This document shows, in pieces, positions 59,253 to 64,000 of a stretch of DNA of 64,000 nucleotides (positions are counted from its first letter, which is position 1; the number at the start of each line of letters is the position of its first letter). Below the pieces are notes generated by a model, which saw only the letters and a program-made list of their open reading frames with translations, was not told where the DNA came from and made no database searches. The stretch covers positions 114,188,313-114,252,312 of the forward strand of contig OX578276.1 in the NCBI GenBank assembly GCA_951217055.1. The letters run 5' to 3'. A program made the position numbers and the translations under genes. This stretch comes from Gerris lacustris (lineage: Eukaryota > Arthropoda > Insecta > Hemiptera > Gerridae).

Positions 59253-62228
59253 TTAGAAGGATTTAAAAGTAGCATATTGTGTAGCTTGTTGGATTGGAGC
59301 TTGGGATTCCTTCAAAGGAGGAGCAGGAGTGGATTTGACTCCAGATAAGAATTTTTGCTGCTGCTGCTGTTGATAAATGGTGTTGTAAGGGTTATAATGC
59401 TGTTGAGTGTAGACCAGGGTTTGAGTCTGAGGCCTAGGCTGAGCAGGAGCTAAGGGTGGGCTAGGACGGAATGGCTTGTTGTTCTGTTGAGGCCTTTGAG
59501 ATTGAGGTACTTGGGGAGGAGCTTGAGGAATCTGCTGAGGAAGAATATGAACAATTTGCTGTGGCACTACTTGCCCCAATCCAGGATGAGCCAAGGCCTG
59601 AGGATGAATGGCGTGAGCTACAGGCTGGTACTGTAAAGCAGCAAGTTGCTGCTGCATCAGGTAATACTGAGCGAGCTGATCAACTAAGGCTGGCTGTTGG
59701 ATGAACATTATTGGCAGGGCGTTGTAAGGCACTTGCTGTGGCACGATCACTTGATGAGGTGCTCCAGACTAAACAGAAATACAAGCATTTGTCTATAATA
59801 TATCTCTCAAAGTATAAAACTAAATTATTTGCTAATACATATTTTGAATTTTGATCTTATTTAATAATATATTTTAGTGAGTGGATTTGAAAACATGGTT
59901 GGTGGTACAATTTTTCACCCATATCCATATCTATGGTAACTATCCAAGCTGTGACTATCCCCGATGCAGTATAACTTTATTCATGAGCCCACGGTTCTCC
60001 TGTACGAGCTGCCGAAGCCCCCTCTGAAGAGCATTAAATAAACGTAATTCAAATGCATCATAGGCTTTATACCTGTACCACTCCTGGGTGAGCTTGAGCT
60101 TGTTGTTGAGCAGCTGCTGCTACTTGCTGTTGTTGTTGCAGTTGTTGCTGCTGCAGTTGTTGAAGATAGAACTGTTGCTGCTGATAAGCTGCTATCTGTT
60201 GTTGGTGACTTGCTGCAGCGGGATGGGCATTTTGTGTCAACTGCTGACCAACCTATAAAATATTAAATACATTGTTATTAATACAGTTAATAATAAATAC
60301 GTGCTAGTATTAAAGATCATTCTATGATTCTTTATGGACAAAAAAATTAATACAATTTATATACCTGTTCTTTATGTGCTTGACTGTTAAGATTGTCTCT
60401 TTCGATGTCTTCTAGTCTGATCTGTTTATCCTGACCTCCAGCCACTTGCTGATGTTGAGCATTAGCGTATCCCAACGCAAGAAGTACGCATAAAAATGCA
60501 ATTTCCTGAAATCATATTTTAGATTATTACACTATATTATTATGTAAAATATTTTTATAGTTAACTATGTGGTTATCAACTATGAATTAAAAAGAACCTG
60601 AGGTTAGAGACGTTCAAGTATAAAACAAAATTGTTTTGGATTTTCCGTAATGTAGGGAAATTCAAAACATTCTTCAATTACATTCTTGAGAATGATCCTC
60701 ACTAACCTAAAACTCTTTTACTAAGGTTAATGACATTCACTTATAATTACTACGACGTGTCAAAATATAAGATATTTATCCACGTCGCTGCAATTTGTGT
60801 GTTAATTTTACTAGCCTGTAAGAAAATAAATAATTACATCACCAAGTATAATTATATCGGCTGATGATTTTTGGAAATTAAAGGTAAAAGAAAAAGAGAA
60901 GACTTAATTGCGTAAATTGTTGGATGATTTGTTAACAACATGTACATTTTCTAGTATTCATCTATCTGCGTTTTGCAACGATACAGATTACTATCAGAGA
61001 TTGAATAATAAAATTGAAAGAGAATTTTTTTAATTGCGTTTTGTTTCGTGATTTATCGTGGTATTCCTCTGGTTAATGTAATATCCTGTTTATATTTTAC
61101 TTGGCGGTAACAAATAAACGACATCGAGCCTCTTTTGTTTCTAACTATAAATGCTTACTTGAAGATACGCTTCAACAACGAAACTGACGTAAAATAACAA
61201 TAGAAAAGTAGATGCAACGCAGAACTACGAAAATATCTTTAAAGAATCAAATAGGGCAAAGTAACAAAAGAACCAGGAAGCGTTATTTTGTACATTAACT
61301 GTGGCTACTAGTAAATATGTAATAGTAAGAAAAAATGATGTAGAATTAATTACTTAATATATACGGGGATTTTTTTGAGAAAAAAAGTTCTAATGATGAA
61401 AACTAAATGTCTTAAGTAACTTGAACTTGTATAATATAAAATTGGTAGGGTATTTTTAATCACAAATCCATTATGAATTTTATTTATTAAAAAAAGATAA
61501 AATATTTGGTCTCTAATAAGAATTAGGTGCAATGAGCGTTTGATACTAATTTGAAGTTTTTAAATATTTAATTAAATGATTGTGAAATATAATCAACAAC
61601 TAAAAATATTCACCTGGAGTAAATAACCGGTATATTAAACATTAAAATGATTTCTTCCAAAAAAAAAATGTTCACAACACAGTTTTAAAAATCACTTGTT
61701 AAAAAATTAAAAAAACAAAACAATAATAACATTATTTTGTGCGAAAAACCCGTCGAATGACCAAACAATTCTAGTGAAATTTGGTAGGTTGAAAACTACC
61801 TTTAACAACTGGAGTCTCACAAACAACTTTCACTATTTTATTGAGTTACTTTTAATTTGGAACCAAACAATAATTATCATCCAAATTAAAACTAAAGCTA
61901 TAATTTAATTTACAGTGATGGTAAAAAAAAGTATCTGGATACACATAAAAATATTTTAGATATTTGTCACCTAGTAAAACAGCTTAATGAAGATTTAGTC
62001 ATTTCACCTAAACATTTCCTTAAAACTTCATCCTCTATTTTCCAAAAATAAAAAAATATTGGGAACAAGTACATATTTTTATGTCTGGTCCCAGCAGTAC
62101 TATTATTTTACACCAAGGAGAGTGATGAATGAATGAAATGCCTTACTCACTATCCATGCCGCTGAGTACTGAATACATAATAAAGTTATAAAAAATCAGA
62201 CTCCTAATCGATTGACTGTGAAAGTGCT
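59253..62228 (-). CDS. Secreted Gln-rich low-complexity protein (three coding exons visible)
   Basis: Coding exons 60505-60365 (47 codons), 60252-60073 (60 codons) and 59768-59253 (171 codons plus stop), all with GT..AG introns and phase-0 joins. The first visible exon reads EIAFLCVLLALGYANA followed by QHQQVAGG, a clear signal peptide with cleavage after ANA. Then comes IRLEDIERDNLNSQAHKEQ, a central poly-Gln/Ala exon (QQQQLQQQQQVAAAAQQQ), and a Gln/Pro-rich C-terminus (VPQQIVHILPQQIPQAPP, YNPYNTIYQQQQQQKF). No enzymatic domain. The start codon is in the promoter-proximal exon near 62150-62228: the weak donor after ATG TAT TCA (62178-62170) gives the right frame, while the strong GTGAGT at 62150 does not. 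Structural or matrix role inferred from composition only. Confidence 0.8.
60506..62149 (-). other. First intron of the right gene
   Basis: Acceptor ATATGATTTCAG/GAAATT at 60506. The donor is either GTGAGT (62150) or GTACTC (62169). AT-rich with no recognised repeat; a small extra exon could be hidden here. Confidence 0.5.
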
Positions 62229-62262
62229 GAGTCCAGAAACTCTTTCATTGATTTATATAGTT
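62222..62262 (-). promoter_or_regulatory. TATA box plus initiator of the right gene
   Basis: Minus strand: TATATAAA (62259-62252) followed 31 bases later by TCAGCA with the likely start A at 62228. The spacing and TCAG initiator match insect core promoters. The first intron donor follows about 80 bases downstream and the signal-peptide exon lies 1.7 kb further on. Confidence 0.7.
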
Positions 62263-62421
62263 GTTTTACATGGCATTGTTTAAAATAATTATGTCTACAT
62301 GGATTCAAGATGTATAGTATTGTTTATTCATCCATAATCATTATGTCTAGGTGTTTTGACGTATATCTCTAAGAATTAGGATAAAATAAATGGTATGTTT
62401 AAGAAATTTCGTATTTTAACA

Positions 62422-62565
62422 ATGAATTTGCAGAACAAGTCTCGTACGAAGCGATGGTGTGTGAAGATGTGGGATGACATTATCCATTCACGTAACGTTA
62501 CGGCTCGAGTGTTCAAAGTAGCCAGGAAGAAAGTCCTGAAGCGCATGTGCCGTAAATCAAGATAA
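62422..62565 (+). CDS. Unassigned basic 47-residue ORF
   Basis: ATG at 62422 to TAA at 62565; the peptide is Arg/Lys-rich (starts MNLQNKSRTKRWCVKMWDD, ends KRMCRKSR). TTTGCAG just after the ATG looks like a splice acceptor, so this may be a terminal exon instead, and AATAAA follows the stop. It lies 190 bp from, and divergent to, the promoter at 62228. I know no family for it. Confidence 0.25.
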   Translation: MNLQNKSRTKRWCVKMWDDIIHSRNVTARVFKVARKKVLKRMCRKSR

Positions 62566-62830
62566 TAAAAAAACTTGTCTTTCCTAACGGTCGGTATAAG
62601 GAGTTAGGATATCGTTACTGGGTTAGTCTGGTCGCCCTGGTTACTTCGCGATGTAACCATATTGAAGTCTGGTCACCGAGAACTAATGCCTCGTTATTTC
62701 CTGTGCAACAAGCAGTGAAATAAACTCTGCCTTGAAATAAAATGTCGGCGAAAGCGGTCAGCTGTGACGCAACGAGGCCAGGCCCAAGACAAGTTTTCTT
62801 ATACACGGGTATAAAGGTTATGAAGATGAG
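62566..62830. other. GC-richer unassigned block
   Basis: Higher GC than its flanks; the minus strand is open for 63 codons (62806-62615, from a GTG) without a recognisable motif. Contains GGTTACTTCGCGATGTAACC, a good hairpin (about 62639-62658). Confidence 0.25.
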
Positions 62831-64000
62831 CGTTCTACAAAAAAAACTATCTCGAGCTAAAAAGAATTGATTTTCTTTTACGAAACGGACTCATATAACA
62901 GGATTTATCTTGAGTTACGTATAGAATTGAATTTATTGTCGATCCTAAAATTGTGCGTTACTGCTTAGTTACATAAATACCTGGAGTAGTATAGTATAAG
63001 ATATCATTTTTTCAAATGTATGCTAAGGTTTTATATTTCCGCCTAGTTATATTATTTCCCATATACTTTTTCTTTAAATTTCTGACGCCTCACCTAGTGA
63101 GAATTATGGTTTTGCATATTCAAAAAGAACCATCATTTTTAAATCTTACTCACAAGCTAAATGGACTTGGTTTCTCTTGCTTCCTGCTTCTCAAGCAGTC
63201 CATTAGAGTTAATGAGCTAACTTAAAGCAAAAGTAGTAAAACGAGTGACGAGTTGAAGTTGAAGAGATATTGTCTGAGATATCAAAACATTAACGTTTTA
63301 GTCTAATCCTTGTTCACAATTAAATTTTCTAATCAAATCGCGATAATAAACTTGTAAGTAAATGAGCTTGAAAGGCGATGACTAATGGAAAATTGACAAA
63401 TTTGCTCTGATAAAATAATTTTTATTTGCATTATATTCAAATTATTCTGTATACATAAAACGTATACATAAGTATTTCCTTCTGCTTTACTCACATTTTT
63501 GGTATAATTATAATTTTAAGTATGAACCTTATAGTATTCTATAATTATTATAAACTACTAATATCATAGAAATTAAACAAATTATGGCTTCGGTATTTAA
63601 ATAATATGATGTAGCTAAGCTTATGCGTGATCCATTTATTAGATGAAATATTCGTGTTAAATCATTTGATTTATAACAGTGCCAAAATCTGTGAGAAACG
63701 TAGCTCATAGCTCGTCAACATGATTATTAGGAATAATTGCAAATTAATTATAATAAAACAGAATACAGAATTTAATTTGTGCTAAAAAAGATGAAAGATG
63801 GTAATTAACATGTTGCCAGTATATTATAGATTCAGTCATCATAGTCCCCAGTTCTGATATACTGCCACACAGATAAAATACTACACAACTAAAGAACAAA
63901 AAAAAAAAAAAAAAAATCAGACTTGAAAAAACATTAAGGGGCGTTTTGGTTTTCGTATTATTGTAAAGACAAAAATATAATTTTTATAAATAGGTTATAT
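62831..64000. other. AT-rich flank
   Basis: No gene recognised. A run of about 19 A residues sits at 63898-63916. Confidence 0.4.

Overview
This is an AT-rich eukaryotic window. Spliced genes have GT..AG introns, there is an insect-type core promoter (TATA box plus TCAG initiator), and there are Ty3/Gypsy, Jockey, hAT and piggyBac-like elements and TA-flanked MITE-like (short non-autonomous) elements. It looks like an arthropod, most likely an insect, but the sequence does not let me name the species. Two cellular protein genes are supported, both on the minus strand and one near each end. Most of the remaining ~56 kb is transposable-element DNA and AT-rich spacer.

Left end (1-3583): a gene for a low-complexity Gln/Pro/Ser/Tyr/Asn-rich protein of at least 736 residues, with a 1.9-kb terminal exon, one clear intron and an unresolved first exon. 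3.6-10.6 kb is mostly AT-rich spacer. 10.6-17.7 kb holds concentric long inverted repeats, a TIR MITE, tRNA-headed SINE copies in opposite orientations and a piggyBac-like MITE with TTAA ends. 17.7-28.6 kb is dominated by one repeat family (called F here: a ~590-bp element starting with a hairpin of the GCTTCCG..CGGAAGC type), with nested insertions (hAT inside F, family D inside hAT, F inside F) and a tandem duplication at 25.2-26.1 kb.

Middle (29-39.6 kb): AT microsatellites, a 2.4-kb long-TIR element whose arms carry inverted arrays of ~280-bp subrepeats and whose centre holds a broken Cys-rich coding fragment, a 284-bp tandem array, and two more long-TIR elements.

39.7-46.2 kb: a degenerate Ty3/Gypsy element (minus strand, 197-bp LTRs, AGTA target duplication). 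Its 5' LTR is split by element A1, which itself contains two tandem copies of element B. 46.2-51.3 kb: hairpin-bearing repeats, a foldback MITE pair, a 5'-truncated Jockey element and a second A element. 52.3-56.9 kb: a young Ty3/Gypsy element (131-bp LTRs differing at one base, CTGC target duplication), damaged by a 19-bp duplication in gag and one nonsense codon in integrase. Right end (59.2-62.3 kb): a secreted Gln-rich protein gene with signal peptide, three coding exons, and a TATA/Inr promoter.

The most interesting signal is that several repeat families (A, B, D and F) share one architecture: a ~25-45-bp terminal hairpin whose arms co-vary within a family, followed by a conserved lead and usually a TCTG/ATGT-type microsatellite. 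They may be branches of one poorly described group of non-autonomous elements. All family names A-G are local labels for this window; no database search was possible.
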